Below are positions 1 through 8,932 of a stretch of DNA of 64,000 nt, in pieces. This stretch comes from Campylobacter sp. MIT 12-8780. GTDB taxonomy: Bacteria > Campylobacterota > Campylobacteria > Campylobacterales > Campylobacteraceae. The notes beneath the pieces are model-generated. The model was given only the letters and a program-made list of their open reading frames with translations. It had not been told where the DNA came from and did no database searches. The translations under genes and the position numbers were made by a program. The first letter of the stretch is position 1. Each line of letters starts with the position of its first letter. Location of the stretch: the NCBI RefSeq assembly GCF_006864535.1, contig NZ_QHLL01000002.1, positions 62,001-126,000 of the forward strand, given 5' to 3'.

Positions 1-3000
1 TCGGTAGCATAAGGGCTAGAGAAGGTTTAATGCAAAGTGATTATTTTAAAAATTTAGATGAGGTATTTCCTATCATCGCAAAGCCAAGTAGCGATTCTGC
101 TATGTTTGATAATACTTTAGAGTTTTTAAGCCTCAATGGACGCACGCTTGAAGAAGCTTTTATGATGATGGTACCAGAACCTTGGCATAAAAACAAAACT
201 ATAGACGCGAAAAAAAGGGCGTTTTATGAGTATCATTCTACCTTAATGGAGCCTTGGGACGGACCTGCTTCTATCATCTTTACTGATGGAGTTATTATGG
301 GTGCAAGCCTTGATAGAAATGGCTTTCGTCCGAGTCGTTATTATTTAACCAATGATGATTTTTTGATTTTAGCAAGTGAGACAGGAGCTTTAAAGATAGA
401 TGAAAAAAATATCAAAGCCAAAAAACGTTTAGAACCGGGTAAGCTTTTGCTTGTCGATACTGAGCAAGGAAGGTTGATTGATGATAAGGAGCTAAAGGAT
501 CATTATGCAAATGCTAAGCCTTATGAGAAATGGCTTAAAAACCTTGTGCATATAGAAGAACTAAGTTCTAAGGGCTATAAACACGAGTTTTTAAACTCGG
601 CTGAAATTTTGCGTTTGCAAAAGTTTTTTAACTGGAGTTTTGATGAGCTTATGGGGAGTGTTTTAGCTATGGCAAATACAGGCAAAGAAGCCCTTGCTTC
701 AATGGGCGTTGATACGCCTTTGGCTGTGCTTGATGAAAAGCCTCAACCGCTTTTTAATTATTTTAAACAGCTTTTTGCTCAAGTTACAAATCCACCACTT
801 GATGCCATACGCGAAGAAATCGTTACTTCAACGCGAATTTATCTTGGCACAGAGGGCAATTTACTCAAAACAAGTGCCTTAAACTGCAAAAGAGCAAAGC
901 TTCAGCTTCCTTTGATAAGCAATGAAGAGCTTTTTAAGATTAAAAATTTAAAAGACTTTGAAGTGGCTGAGTTTTCTTTACTTTTTGATTTTCACAAAAA
1001 AAGCCTCAAACAAGCCTTAGATGAACTTTTTAAAAGCGTTGAGGAAAGTATAAAAAAAGGTGTTTGCATAGTGATTTTAAGTGATGAGGGCGTAAGTCAA
1101 ACAAAGACTTATATCCCTTCTTTGCTTGCTGTTTCAGGGCTTCATCACTATCTAGTAAGCAAGTCTTTACGCACACACGCAAGTATTATTATTAAAAGTG
1201 CTGAGCCAAGAGAAATTCATCATTTTGCTTGTTTGCTAGGCTTTGGAGCAACAGCAATTTGTCCTTATTTGGTGTATGAGAGTATTTATGATCTTATCAA
1301 AAAAGGTGAATTAGAGCTTAGCTATGAAAAAGCCGTGCAAAACTTCATCAAAGCAAGTTCAGCTGGCATTGTAAAAATTGCTTCAAAAATGGGCGTTTCA
1401 ACCCTGCAAAGTTACAATGGCTCAAAGATTTTTGAATGTTTAGGTTTAAATTCACAATTTTGCGAACAATACTTTGGTTCAGTCAGTTCAAGGATAGAAG
1501 GTATAGGACTTGATGAGCTTTTTGAAGAGCTAAAAAAAGTGCATACTGAGGGCTTTAAGAATGACGATTTGGCTCTTGATTCAAAAGGAAGCCACGCTTT
1601 TAGAAGCACAAAAACCGATCATATCATCGATCCTTTAGTCATCTTTCATTTACAAGAAGCGTGCAAAAACAAAGACTACGCAAGATTTAAAAAATACACC
1701 AGTCTTGTTGATAGCAAGCTTATCAAGATTAGGGATTTAATGGACTTTGACACCAGCGAAGCTATAAGCTTAGACAAGGTTGAAAGCGTAGAAAACATAG
1801 TCAAACGTTTTAAAACAGGGGCGATGAGTTATGGTTCTATCTCAAAAGAAGTGCATGAATGCCTTGCCATAGCGATGAACCGTTTGGGAGCAAAAAGTAA
1901 TTCAGGCGAAGGTGGCGAAGATGAAACGCGTTATATCAAAGAGCTTAACGGCGATGATAAAAGCTCAGCTATCAAGCAAGTTGCCAGTGGGCGTTTTGGT
2001 GTAAATATTAATTATCTTGTCAATGCCAAAGAACTGCAAATCAAAGTCGCACAAGGTGCAAAGCCCGGAGAGGGCGGACAGCTCATGGGCTTTAAGGTTT
2101 ATCCTTGGATTGCTAAAGCGCGCCATTCTACACCGGGCGTTTCTTTGATCTCTCCTCCTCCTCATCATGATATTTACTCGATTGAGGATTTAGCTCAGCT
2201 TATTTATGATCTTAAAAACGCAAATGATAAAGCCAGCATTTCAGTCAAGTTAGTTAGTGAAGCAGGCATAGGAACGGTTGCGGCAGGTGTAGCTAAGGCT
2301 GGGGCAAACTGCATTTTAGTTTCAGGCTATGATGGAGGCACAGGAGCTAGCCCTAGAACAAGTATAGCTAATGCTGGAATTCCTTGGGAAATAGGGCTTG
2401 CTGAGACTCATCAAACCTTGATTTTAAACAAGCTGCGAGATAGGGTTCGCCTTGAAACAGATGGCAAGCTTATGAGTGGGCGAGATTTAGCTGTGGCTGC
2501 ACTTTTAGGGGCTGAGGAATTTGGCTTTGCGATCGCTCCTTTGATCGTGCTGGGTTGTACGATGATGAGAGTATGCCACTTAAACACTTGTCCTTTTGGT
2601 ATAGCTACGCAGGATTTAGAGCTTAGAGGACGTTTTAAAGGTAAGCCTGAATGGGTAGAAAATTTCATGCGTTTTATCGCTGAAGAACTGCGTGAATATA
2701 TGGCAAAACTTGGCTTTGAAAAGCTTGATGATATGATAGGCAGGGTTGATAAACTCTTTCAAAAGAAAAATTTACAAGGCAAGGCAAGCAAGGTTAATCT
2801 TGATAGCATTTTAAAATCTTTAGCAACCTACAACCAAACAGCCGTGCATTTTCAAGGCTTTAAAGATAACAAACTTGAAAAAACAATTGATTATAGAGTG
2901 CTTTTACCCCTTTGCAAAGAAGCTGTATCAAAGGGCAAAAAGATCAAGCTTGCTTTAGAGGTAAGCAACTCAAGTAGAACCTTTGCAACTATGCTTTCAA

Positions 3001-3716
3001 GCGAGATTACTAGAGTATATGGAGCCAAAGGCTTAAATGAAGGGCAAATCAGCATAGAAGCTATAGGCAATGCTGGAAACAGCTTTGGAGCGTTTTTATG
3101 CAAGGGCATTGAGCTTTGTATAGTAGGTGATGCAAATGATTATCTAGGCAAAGGCTTAAGCGGTGGCAAGATCAGTGCAAAAGTAAGCAAAGAAGCAAAT
3201 TTCTTAGCAGAAGACAATATCATCGCTGGCAATGCTTGCTTATACGGCGCAACTGAGGGGCAAGTGTATCTTGATGGCATAGCAGGAGAAAGGTTTTGCG
3301 TGAGAAATTCAGGAGCAAGTGCAGTCGTGCTTGGCACAGGCGTGCATGGTTGTGAATACATGACAGGAGGACGCGTCGTCGTGCTTGGCGATATAGGTGC
3401 AAATTTTGCTGCTGGTATGAGTGGGGGCGTAGCCTATATATACGGACGTCACAATGAAGGTTTTGTCAATACCGAGCTAGTGGATATCTTAGAGCTAAGC
3501 AAAGATGATGAAAATGAGCTTTTAGGCTTGATAAATGAGCATTTAAAGCACACAAGCTCAGTCAAAGCTGCACGCATACTCAAACGTTTTAGCCCAAAAA
3601 ATTTCTTTAAAATCATGCCAAGGGATTATGCAAAAATGCTTCAAACCCTAGAACTATGCAAAAAAGAAAAAAACCCAGAACTCGCAGCCTTTGAGCTAAT
3701 AACCAAGGGCAAGTGA
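1..3716 (+). CDS. gltB: Glutamate synthase (NADPH) large subunit, 5' end missing
   Basis: The open frame runs from the window edge (first full codon at base 3), so about 260 N-terminal residues with the catalytic Cys of the glutaminase domain are outside. What remains is the end of the class-II amidotransferase domain, the central linker domain, the FMN/2-oxoglutarate synthase domain (motifs AMSYGSIS, SGEGGED, GYDGGTGASP), the 3Fe-4S cysteines in GCTMMRVCHLNTCPFG, and the C-terminal GXGXG beta-helix. It transfers ammonia from glutamine to 2-oxoglutarate to make glutamate, together with GltD. gltD lies one gene downstream, the arrangement I recall from C. jejuni Cj0007-Cj0009. The ATG at 30 is an internal Met, because the codons before it continue the family sequence. 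Confidence 0.97.
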   Translation, partial: GSIRAREGLMQSDYFKNLDEVFPIIAKPSSDSAMFDNTLEFLSLNGRTLEEAFMMMVPEPWHKNKTIDAKKRAFYEYHSTLMEPWDGPASIIFTDGVIMGASLDRNGFRPSRYYLTNDDFLILASETGALKIDEKNIKAKKRLEPGKLLLVDTEQGRLIDDKELKDHYANAKPYEKWLKNLVHIEELSSKGYKHEFLNSAEILRLQKFFNWSFDELMGSVLAMANTGKEALASMGVDTPLAVLDEKPQPLFNYFKQLFAQVTNPPLDAIREEIVTSTRIYLGTEGNLLKTSALNCKRAKLQLPLISNEELFKIKNLKDFEVAEFSLLFDFHKKSLKQALDELFKSVEESIKKGVCIVILSDEGVSQTKTYIPSLLAVSGLHHYLVSKSLRTHASIIIKSAEPREIHHFACLLGFGATAICPYLVYESIYDLIKKGELELSYEKAVQNFIKASSAGIVKIASKMGVSTLQSYNGSKIFECLGLNSQFCEQYFGSVSSRIEGIGLDELFEELKKVHTEGFKNDDLALDSKGSHAFRSTKTDHIIDPLVIFHLQEACKNKDYARFKKYTSLVDSKLIKIRDLMDFDTSEAISLDKVESVENIVKRFKTGAMSYGSISKEVHECLAIAMNRLGAKSNSGEGGEDETRYIKELNGDDKSSAIKQVASGRFGVNINYLVNAKELQIKVAQGAKPGEGGQLMGFKVYPWIAKARHSTPGVSLISPPPHHDIYSIEDLAQLIYDLKNANDKASISVKLVSEAGIGTVAAGVAKAGANCILVSGYDGGTGASPRTSIANAGIPWEIGLAETHQTLILNKLRDRVRLETDGKLMSGRDLAVAALLGAEEFGFAIAPLIVLGCTMMRVCHLNTCPFGIATQDLELRGRFKGKPEWVENFMRFIAEELREYMAKLGFEKLDDMIGRVDKLFQKKNLQGKASKVNLDSILKSLATYNQTAVHFQGFKDNKLEKTIDYRVLLPLCKEAVSKGKKIKLALEVSNSSRTFATMLSSEITRVYGAKGLNEGQISIEAIGNAGNSFGAFLCKGIELCIVGDANDYLGKGLSGGKISAKVSKEANFLAEDNIIAGNACLYGATEGQVYLDGIAGERFCVRNSGASAVVLGTGVHGCEYMTGGRVVVLGDIGANFAAGMSGGVAYIYGRHNEGFVNTELVDILELSKDDENELLGLINEHLKHTSSVKAARILKRFSPKNFFKIMPRDYAKMLQTLELCKKEKNPELAAFELITKGK

Positions 3717-3741
3717 GCTTTGAAAAAGTTTAGGAATTTGG

Positions 3742-3747
3742 TAGAAT
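3742..3747 (+). promoter_or_regulatory. Candidate -10 box (TAGAAT) before the HTH gene
   Basis: The 54-base gap after gltB holds TAGAAT about 24 bases before the start of the next gene, which has an AAGGA ribosome site. This is a plausible extra promoter inside the glt operon. The upstream -35 region is not recognisable, as is usual in Campylobacter, so the call is weak. Confidence 0.3.
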
Positions 3748-3770
3748 TGAGAAAAATTTAAGGAAATAAA

Positions 3771-4736
3771 ATGGAAAAGAAATTGACTTTTTATGAGGCG
3801 ATTGTCGAGGCTTTGAGATTGGCTAAAGTTCCGCTTACGCGCCCACAAATTTGGGAAGAAATTCAACAAAGAAAGCTTTTTACAACAGCTGGAAAAACAC
3901 CTGTTTCTTCAATTGCAACTTATCTTTATATGAATATCAAAAACAAAGGCGAAAAAGCTGATTTTATCATCGTTTCAAAACAACCTGCTACATTTTGGCT
4001 TAAAAGTAGAAGTGCGGAACTAGACAATAAAAAACCAGAACAATTTATCCAAGAAACCCCTATAAAAAAACCAGCAAAAGAAAAATTTAACGAAAGAGAC
4101 TTGCACCCATTACTTGTGAAATTTTTGCATGAGAGTGAATTTAACGCTTATGCAAAGACGATTTACCATGAAAAAAGTGTAAAAAATACAAGTGGTAAGA
4201 ACAAATGGGATCATCCTGATATCGTCGCTGTTTCTTTTCCTTTTGGAAGTTATAAAAACGAGACTTTAGAATTGCTTCAAAATATCGATAGACCAGATTA
4301 TAAGCTTTACTCTTTTGAGTTAAAAATTGCTTTAAATTTTGGCAATCTTAAAGAATGTTATTTTCAAGCTGTATCAAATTCAAGCTGGGCAAATGAGGGC
4401 TATTTAGTCGTGTATGAAGAAGTTGATAGCGAGGTATTAGCCGTGCTTGTGAGGCTTAATGCGAGCTTTGGTATAGGACTTATAAAACTTGAAAGTGAAA
4501 TTGCAAATTCTAAAATTGTGATTCAAGCTAGAGAAAATACAAGCTTAGATGTTGAGACTATCGATGTTTTAGTAACTAATAATAGCAATTTTAGGGATTT
4601 TATCAACGATATAAATCGCAAGATAAAAGCTCATTATGAAAATATAGGCGAGATTAACTCAAGCTTTGATAAGGTTTTAGAAGATGATGAGTTTGCAAAA
4701 TACCTTAAAGACAAACATATAAACAAAGGAGACTAA
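3771..4736 (+). CDS. HARE-HTH protein with a restriction-nuclease-like C-terminal domain (Cj0008-like)
   Basis: Residues 1 to about 78 look like the winged-helix HARE-HTH domain found on restriction enzymes and chromatin factors (PLTRPQIWEEI, then TPVSSIATYLY). After a lysine/proline-rich linker, residues 110-320 form a second domain with HPD (Asp150), then FELK (Glu183, Lys185) and a downstream QAVSNSSWAN. This spacing resembles a PD-(D/E)XK nuclease core; that reading is mine. It resembles the COG2958-type family. The gene ends one base before gltD, so it must be co-transcribed with it, although nothing in the protein suggests glutamate metabolism. DNA binding or DNA cleavage is an inference only. 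Confidence 0.75.
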   Translation: MEKKLTFYEAIVEALRLAKVPLTRPQIWEEIQQRKLFTTAGKTPVSSIATYLYMNIKNKGEKADFIIVSKQPATFWLKSRSAELDNKKPEQFIQETPIKKPAKEKFNERDLHPLLVKFLHESEFNAYAKTIYHEKSVKNTSGKNKWDHPDIVAVSFPFGSYKNETLELLQNIDRPDYKLYSFELKIALNFGNLKECYFQAVSNSSWANEGYLVVYEEVDSEVLAVLVRLNASFGIGLIKLESEIANSKIVIQARENTSLDVETIDVLVTNNSNFRDFINDINRKIKAHYENIGEINSSFDKVLEDDEFAKYLKDKHINKGD

Positions 4737-4737
4737 G

Positions 4738-6189
4738 ATGGCAAATCCTAGAGGATTTTTAGAATTTAATAGAGCAAAAATTGCAAAAATTGCGCCACTT
4801 GAACGTATTAAAAATTATAAAGAATTTACACTCGCTTTTGATGAAAAAGAGCAGATTGAGCAGGCAAGCCGCTGTATGAATTGTGGTGTGCCTTTTTGTC
4901 AAGCTGGGCTTGTTGAGGATAAAAAAGATATAGGCTGTCCTTTGCATAATTTAATCCCAGAATTTAACGATGCTGTGTATAAAGGCAATTACGCCCTAGC
5001 TTATGAGCGTTTAAGCCTTACTAATCCTTTTCCTGAATTTACAAGCCGTGTTTGTCCAGCTCCTTGTGAGGATAGCTGTGTGTGTGCGATTAACTCACAA
5101 AGCGTAACCATAAAAGCAAACGAATACGCCATTATAGAAAATGCCTTTAAGATGAAACTTGTTAAAGCAAGTAAGCCCCAGCATTATAATGGCTTAAAAA
5201 TAGCCATAGTAGGAAGCGGTCCCTCAGCTTTAGCTGCAGCTTACAAGCTCAATTTACTTGGTTATAAGGTGAGCGTTTTTGAAAGAAGCGATCGTTTGGG
5301 CGGGCTTTTGATGTATGGCATACCTGATATGAAGCTTGAAAAAAGTGTGGTTGAAAGAAGGATAGAGCTTTTAAGACAAAGTGGCATAGAGTTTAAAACC
5401 AAGCAAGATATCAACAGCAAAGAAAAGGCTGATACGCTCATCAAGGATTATGACGCTGTGATCTTAGCTACTGGCGCAAGTAAGCCAAATGACTTAAACA
5501 TCAAAGGTAGAGAGCTTGAGGGCATAATGTTTGCAGTGGATTTTCTTACCCTAAACACAAAAAGTTTACTAGATAATGGCAAGGCAGCAAGTTTGGCTAA
5601 GGGCAAAGATGTGCTTATCATAGGAAGTGGCGATACAAGTGTGGATTGTGTTGCTGTGGCGACTAGACAAGGAGCAAAGAGTATCACGCGTTTTGAGCGA
5701 AGTCCTAAACGCCCACTTACTAGGACAAAGGACAATCCTTGGCCCTTAAAAGCTGATATTTTCACGACTGATTATGGACTTGAGGAAGCTATTGCAGTAT
5801 ATAAAAAAGATCCAAGAGAGTATCAAAAAGCAACGCAAGAATTTATCGGCAAAAATGGCAAAGTTACAGCCGTGCTTGCAAGCGATCTTAAAAGGGTGCA
5901 AAAAGAAGGCAAATTCATCAACCAAATAGTGCCAAACTCACAAAAAAGTTATAAAGCTGATCTTGTGCTTTTGGCTATGGGTTTTAGTGGTTGTGAAAAT
6001 GAGCTAGCAAAGAATTTCAAACTTGAACTTGATGAAAAAAACAATATCTTAAGCACAAATTATCAAAGCACAAGAAAAAAGGTTTTTGTCTGTGGAGACG
6101 CTCGAATGGGACAAAGTTTAGTAGTCAATGCCATAGAAGATGGCAAATGCTGCGCGAAGGCTATAAGCGAGTTTTTAAGCAAGGCTTAG
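4738..6189 (+). CDS. gltD: Glutamate synthase (NADPH) small subunit
   Basis: This flavoprotein subunit takes electrons from NADPH and passes them through Fe-S clusters to GltB. The N-terminal cluster cysteines are seen in CMNCGVPFCQ (about residues 42-51), GCPLHNLIP and VCPAPCEDSCVC. A first dinucleotide fold follows at GSGPSALAAAYKL, with RLGGLLMYGIP, and a second at IIGSGDTSVDC. The C-terminal FAD contact is VFVCGDARMGQSLVV. The 483-residue length is normal for the family. It starts 2 bases after the preceding gene, behind an AAAGGAG site, so translation is probably coupled. Confidence 0.97.
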   Translation: MANPRGFLEFNRAKIAKIAPLERIKNYKEFTLAFDEKEQIEQASRCMNCGVPFCQAGLVEDKKDIGCPLHNLIPEFNDAVYKGNYALAYERLSLTNPFPEFTSRVCPAPCEDSCVCAINSQSVTIKANEYAIIENAFKMKLVKASKPQHYNGLKIAIVGSGPSALAAAYKLNLLGYKVSVFERSDRLGGLLMYGIPDMKLEKSVVERRIELLRQSGIEFKTKQDINSKEKADTLIKDYDAVILATGASKPNDLNIKGRELEGIMFAVDFLTLNTKSLLDNGKAASLAKGKDVLIIGSGDTSVDCVAVATRQGAKSITRFERSPKRPLTRTKDNPWPLKADIFTTDYGLEEAIAVYKKDPREYQKATQEFIGKNGKVTAVLASDLKRVQKEGKFINQIVPNSQKSYKADLVLLAMGFSGCENELAKNFKLELDEKNNILSTNYQSTRKKVFVCGDARMGQSLVVNAIEDGKCCAKAISEFLSKA

Positions 6190-6299
6190 GTTTGTTAATT
6201 TGTGCGATATAAAGGGGCTTAAGCAAGTGAAGTTTTTTTTGCAAAATCTATGATAAAACCACTTCAAACAAGCCAATTTTGTTTATAAAAGCTAAGTTA

Positions 6300-6334
6300 T
6301 TTTAAGACATTTGTAAAAAAACAATGTCTTAAAA
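6300..6334. terminator. Bidirectional terminator between gltD and ldh
   Basis: A perfect 12-bp inverted repeat (TTTTAAGACATT with AATGTCTTAAAA) encloses an 11-base A-rich loop. It has T-rich flanks on both strands and lies between two convergent genes. Confidence 0.75.
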
Positions 6335-6407
6335 AACTAGCTCTTCAATTCTTATCAAAAATCAACGCAAAATAAAAAGCTTGTATTTATAATTCATCAA
6401 AGCCATT

Positions 6408-7355
6408 TTAAGCTTTAATCTTAGCTTCAAGCCTATCCTTGACGCTTAAAATGGCTGTTTTTATGCTGTGTTGCGTTTGTTTAAGCTTGGCTTTTTCAAC
6501 TTCGCTAAATTCGCACTCTAGCACCTCTTCAACGCCATTTTTACCAATTATACAAGGTAAAGACAAAGCATAATCCTTAAACACACTAGAAACTGGAACT
6601 AAAAGTTTTTTATCTTTAAGCACAGCTTCAGCAAGCATAGCGCAAGAGCCTCCTATGCCGTATTCTGTGCGTCCTTTTTTGTTGTAGATGAAATAGCCCT
6701 CATTTGCCACTTCTTTTTCAAGCTCCTCTGTGTTGAGTTTTTTGCCTAATTTTTGCTCATAATACTCATTTAAGCTTTTTGAACCCACATAAGCATGGCT
6801 TAGGTAGGCAAATTGAGAGTCTCCATGCTCGCCTATCATAAAAGCTTTGATATTGCAAGGATTAAGTCCTAGTTTATCGCCTAAAATTCGCCTTAATCTT
6901 GAGCTATCTAAATTTGTGCCAGAACCAAAAATTCGCCCTTTTTCAAGCTTGCTAAGCGAGGCAGTAAGATAAACGATACTATCATTTGGATTTGTAGCGA
7001 TGACATACACGCCTTTAAAACCGGCTTTTTCAAGTGGTAAGATGATATTGATAAGCTCAAAAGCATTATTTTCAAGCTCCTCAAGTCTTGTAGCTAGGGT
7101 GTTTAAATGTGTTTTTCTAAAAGAAAGCACGATTACTTGACACTTTGCGAGCTCTTGGATATCTTTGGCTAAATATATCTTCGTATGCGAATGAGTAAAA
7201 ACCAAGCTATCTTTAAGATCATGAACATGAGCAGCAGCCAAATCAGTTTTAATATCATAAAGCATTAACTCATCACACATTGCCGCACTTACAAGATTTG
7301 AAGCTGTTGCTGCTCCTACAAATCCTACACCGACAATTCCTACTTTTGTTTGCAT
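6408..7355 (-). CDS. ldh: L-lactate/malate dehydrogenase family protein
   Basis: NAD-dependent 2-hydroxyacid dehydrogenase of the LDH/MDH fold, 315 residues. The Rossmann motif is GVGFVGAATA (9-18), the catalytic His is His177 in GEHGD, and TNPND (121-125) and the DSSRLRR helix are present. The mobile loop that closes over the substrate is unlike classical LDH: the usual GxxxKPGExR pattern reads RKTHLNTLATR (80-90). The identity of the oxidised substrate is therefore less certain than the fold. It resembles the gene I recall as Cj1167. The start is preceded by AAGGAT. It is divergent from the exporter genes next to it. Confidence 0.85.
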   Translation of the reverse strand: MQTKVGIVGVGFVGAATASNLVSAAMCDELMLYDIKTDLAAAHVHDLKDSLVFTHSHTKIYLAKDIQELAKCQVIVLSFRKTHLNTLATRLEELENNAFELINIILPLEKAGFKGVYVIATNPNDSIVYLTASLSKLEKGRIFGSGTNLDSSRLRRILGDKLGLNPCNIKAFMIGEHGDSQFAYLSHAYVGSKSLNEYYEQKLGKKLNTEELEKEVANEGYFIYNKKGRTEYGIGGSCAMLAEAVLKDKKLLVPVSSVFKDYALSLPCIIGKNGVEEVLECEFSEVEKAKLKQTQHSIKTAILSVKDRLEAKIKA

Positions 7356-7404
7356 TTTTTATCCTTTTTTATATGATTTTTTAAACAAAATTTTAAAAAT
7401 CTGT

Positions 7405-7410
7405 TATAAT
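7405..7410 (+). promoter_or_regulatory. -10 box for the ThrE-type exporter genes
   Basis: TATAAT in the context CTGTTATAATTTT lies about 64 bases before the exporter start, in the 118-base divergent gap with ldh. It has the TG-less, T-rich style typical of Campylobacter sigma-70 promoters. Confidence 0.55.
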
Positions 7411-7473
7411 TTTACCTTATTTTAAACATTTTGTGCTAGAAATACAAAAGAATTTCTATGAAAGAAAATATGC

Positions 7474-8250
7474 ATGCAAAAGCCAGATATTCAAGAACTG
7501 AGTAATTTTTTGATTAAATACATCTCCACTATGGTGGGCGTTGGCACTTATAGTTCGCGCGTAAATCGCTGTGCAGAACGCATAGCTGCAACCTTTGGCT
7601 ATGAGATTCATTTGCATTTTTCTTTTAACCATACATTGATTAATCTTATCGATCCTGATGATATTTCGATCTCACGCACTTATCTTGTCAATAACAAATA
7701 CTCTCCCATTGATTTTCGTTTGATCTTGGATTTGAGCGCCTTAAGTTGGGCGATTTATGATCATATCCATAATCTTAAAGTTGCAAAAAGGTGTTTTGAA
7801 AAGCTTATTCAAAAAAATCAACGCCCAGCTTATACTTATATACTTTTTGCAAGTATAGCCCAAATGGCTTTTTCAAGACTTTTTGGAGGGGATTTTGAAA
7901 CCTCGATTTTGGTGTTTTTAGGCACTCTTGTTGGCTCAAGTTTAAGGGCAGTTTTTACTCATTTTAAACTTGATATGAGAATTCAATACATCATCTGTGC
8001 ATTCATCTCCTCATATATCGTTTCTATAGGCGTTGATCTAGGTTTTACGAAGACAGGCGAGGTTGCGCTTGGTTCGAGCATTTTGTATTTGATCCCGGGA
8101 ATTTTCTTTATCAACTCGGTTATTGACATACTTAAAAGCTATGTTTTAGTGGGTTTAAGCCGCATTATTAGCGTAGCGATTTTAATCAGCTGTATAGCAG
8201 TAGGCATTTACACCACGCTTGCACTTTCAAATTTAGGTTTTTGGCAATGA
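7474..8250 (+). CDS. ThrE-type threonine/serine exporter, N-terminal half (DUF1212)
   Basis: Membrane protein of 258 residues with a soluble N-terminal part containing the conserved VGTYSSRVNRC segment (22-32), then about five hydrophobic helices. In actinobacterial ThrE this half and the DUF3815 half are one polypeptide; here, as in many proteobacteria, they are separate, and the partner gene overlaps by 4 bases (ATGA). The pair probably exports small hydrophilic amino acids or dicarboxylates. The ribosome site is weak (GAAAGAAA). The pair resembles the genes I recall as Cj1166/Cj1165 next to ldh in C. jejuni. The substrate is inferred from the family. Confidence 0.8.
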   Translation: MQKPDIQELSNFLIKYISTMVGVGTYSSRVNRCAERIAATFGYEIHLHFSFNHTLINLIDPDDISISRTYLVNNKYSPIDFRLILDLSALSWAIYDHIHNLKVAKRCFEKLIQKNQRPAYTYILFASIAQMAFSRLFGGDFETSILVFLGTLVGSSLRAVFTHFKLDMRIQYIICAFISSYIVSIGVDLGFTKTGEVALGSSILYLIPGIFFINSVIDILKSYVLVGLSRIISVAILISCIAVGIYTTLALSNLGFWQ

Positions 8251-8825
8251 ATGGGTTTTATTCTATACTTACTGATATGTCTTTTGCAGCAATTGCTGGC
8301 TTTGGTTTTGCATACTCTTGCAATCCTCCTATTCGCACCTTATTTTTATCGGCTCTTTTGGCGGCTATTGGGCATGGTTTTCGCTTTACTTTGCTTGAGT
8401 TTTTTTCTTTTCAAAATCTTGCTCTTGCGACTTTTTTTGCGTCTTTTTTAGTGGGTTGTTTTGGTATGCTTTTTGCTAAAATTTCAAAAACCCCAGCCGA
8501 GATTATCGCCTTTCCGGCTTTACTTGTGATGATACCTGGAATTTATGCGTATAGGGCGATTTTGTATCTGTTTTATTTTATCAACTCAAGCGATGCGACT
8601 GAAAAAACGCGGTATTTGGTGGATTTTTTTGATTGTTTTTTAACGACGATTTCAGTAACTTTAGCTTTAGCTGTAGGTATTTCAATGACTTTATTAATCT
8701 TTTTTGAGCAAAGCTTTATGATGACAAGAGGTGCAAAGTATTTTGAAAAATACAAGCGATTTAAACGTCTTACTACCCACCCAAGCGAAATTTTCAAACG
8801 TCATGAAAAACTAAGCAAAAACTAA
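8247..8825 (+). CDS. ThrE-type exporter, C-terminal half (DUF3815)
   Basis: A small membrane protein of 192 residues with five predicted hydrophobic helices, ending in a basic cytoplasmic tail (KYFEKYKRFKRL). PALLVMIPG (about 94-102) is the pore-like loop shared with the other half. I chose the ATG at 8247, which overlaps the stop of the first half as ATGA and predicts tight translational coupling; a TTG six bases upstream is in frame but less likely. It should act as an obligate partner of the preceding protein. Confidence 0.8.
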   Translation: MNGFYSILTDMSFAAIAGFGFAYSCNPPIRTLFLSALLAAIGHGFRFTLLEFFSFQNLALATFFASFLVGCFGMLFAKISKTPAEIIAFPALLVMIPGIYAYRAILYLFYFINSSDATEKTRYLVDFFDCFLTTISVTLALAVGISMTLLIFFEQSFMMTRGAKYFEKYKRFKRLTTHPSEIFKRHEKLSKN

Positions 8826-8837
8826 ACTTAAATTTGC

Positions 8838-8843
8838 TAGAAT
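8838..8843 (+). promoter_or_regulatory. -10 box of the rpsB operon (TAGAAT)
   Basis: TTGCTAGAATT lies 89 bases before the rpsB start and directly upstream of the structured leader. It is the only convincing -10 in the 107-base gap, so it probably starts the long rpsB-argS operon. Confidence 0.5.
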
Positions 8844-8861
8844 TAGCCTTTTTATTTCACA

Positions 8862-8901
8862 CGCACCAATCCTTTTTAGCTTGATGAGTTCAAGGGGTGC
8901 G
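8862..8901 (+). promoter_or_regulatory. Structured rpsB leader, candidate S2 autoregulatory hairpin
   Basis: In the untranslated leader CGCACC (8862-8867) pairs with GGTGCG (8896-8901), and CCTT (8871-8874) pairs with AAGG (8892-8895) after a 3-base internal bulge. A 17-base apical loop remains. The GC-rich pairing stands out in AT-rich DNA. rpsB leaders in other bacteria bind S2 and repress the operon, so an equivalent role is likely but not shown. Confidence 0.5.
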
Positions 8902-8932
8902 GAGGAAAAAGCTAAATTTTAAGGAGAAAAAC

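Noticed and set aside
8897-8932. GTG start 12 codons upstream for rpsB
   Set aside because: It lies inside the leader hairpin, adds residues absent from S2 proteins, and ATG 8933 has a perfect AAGGAG.
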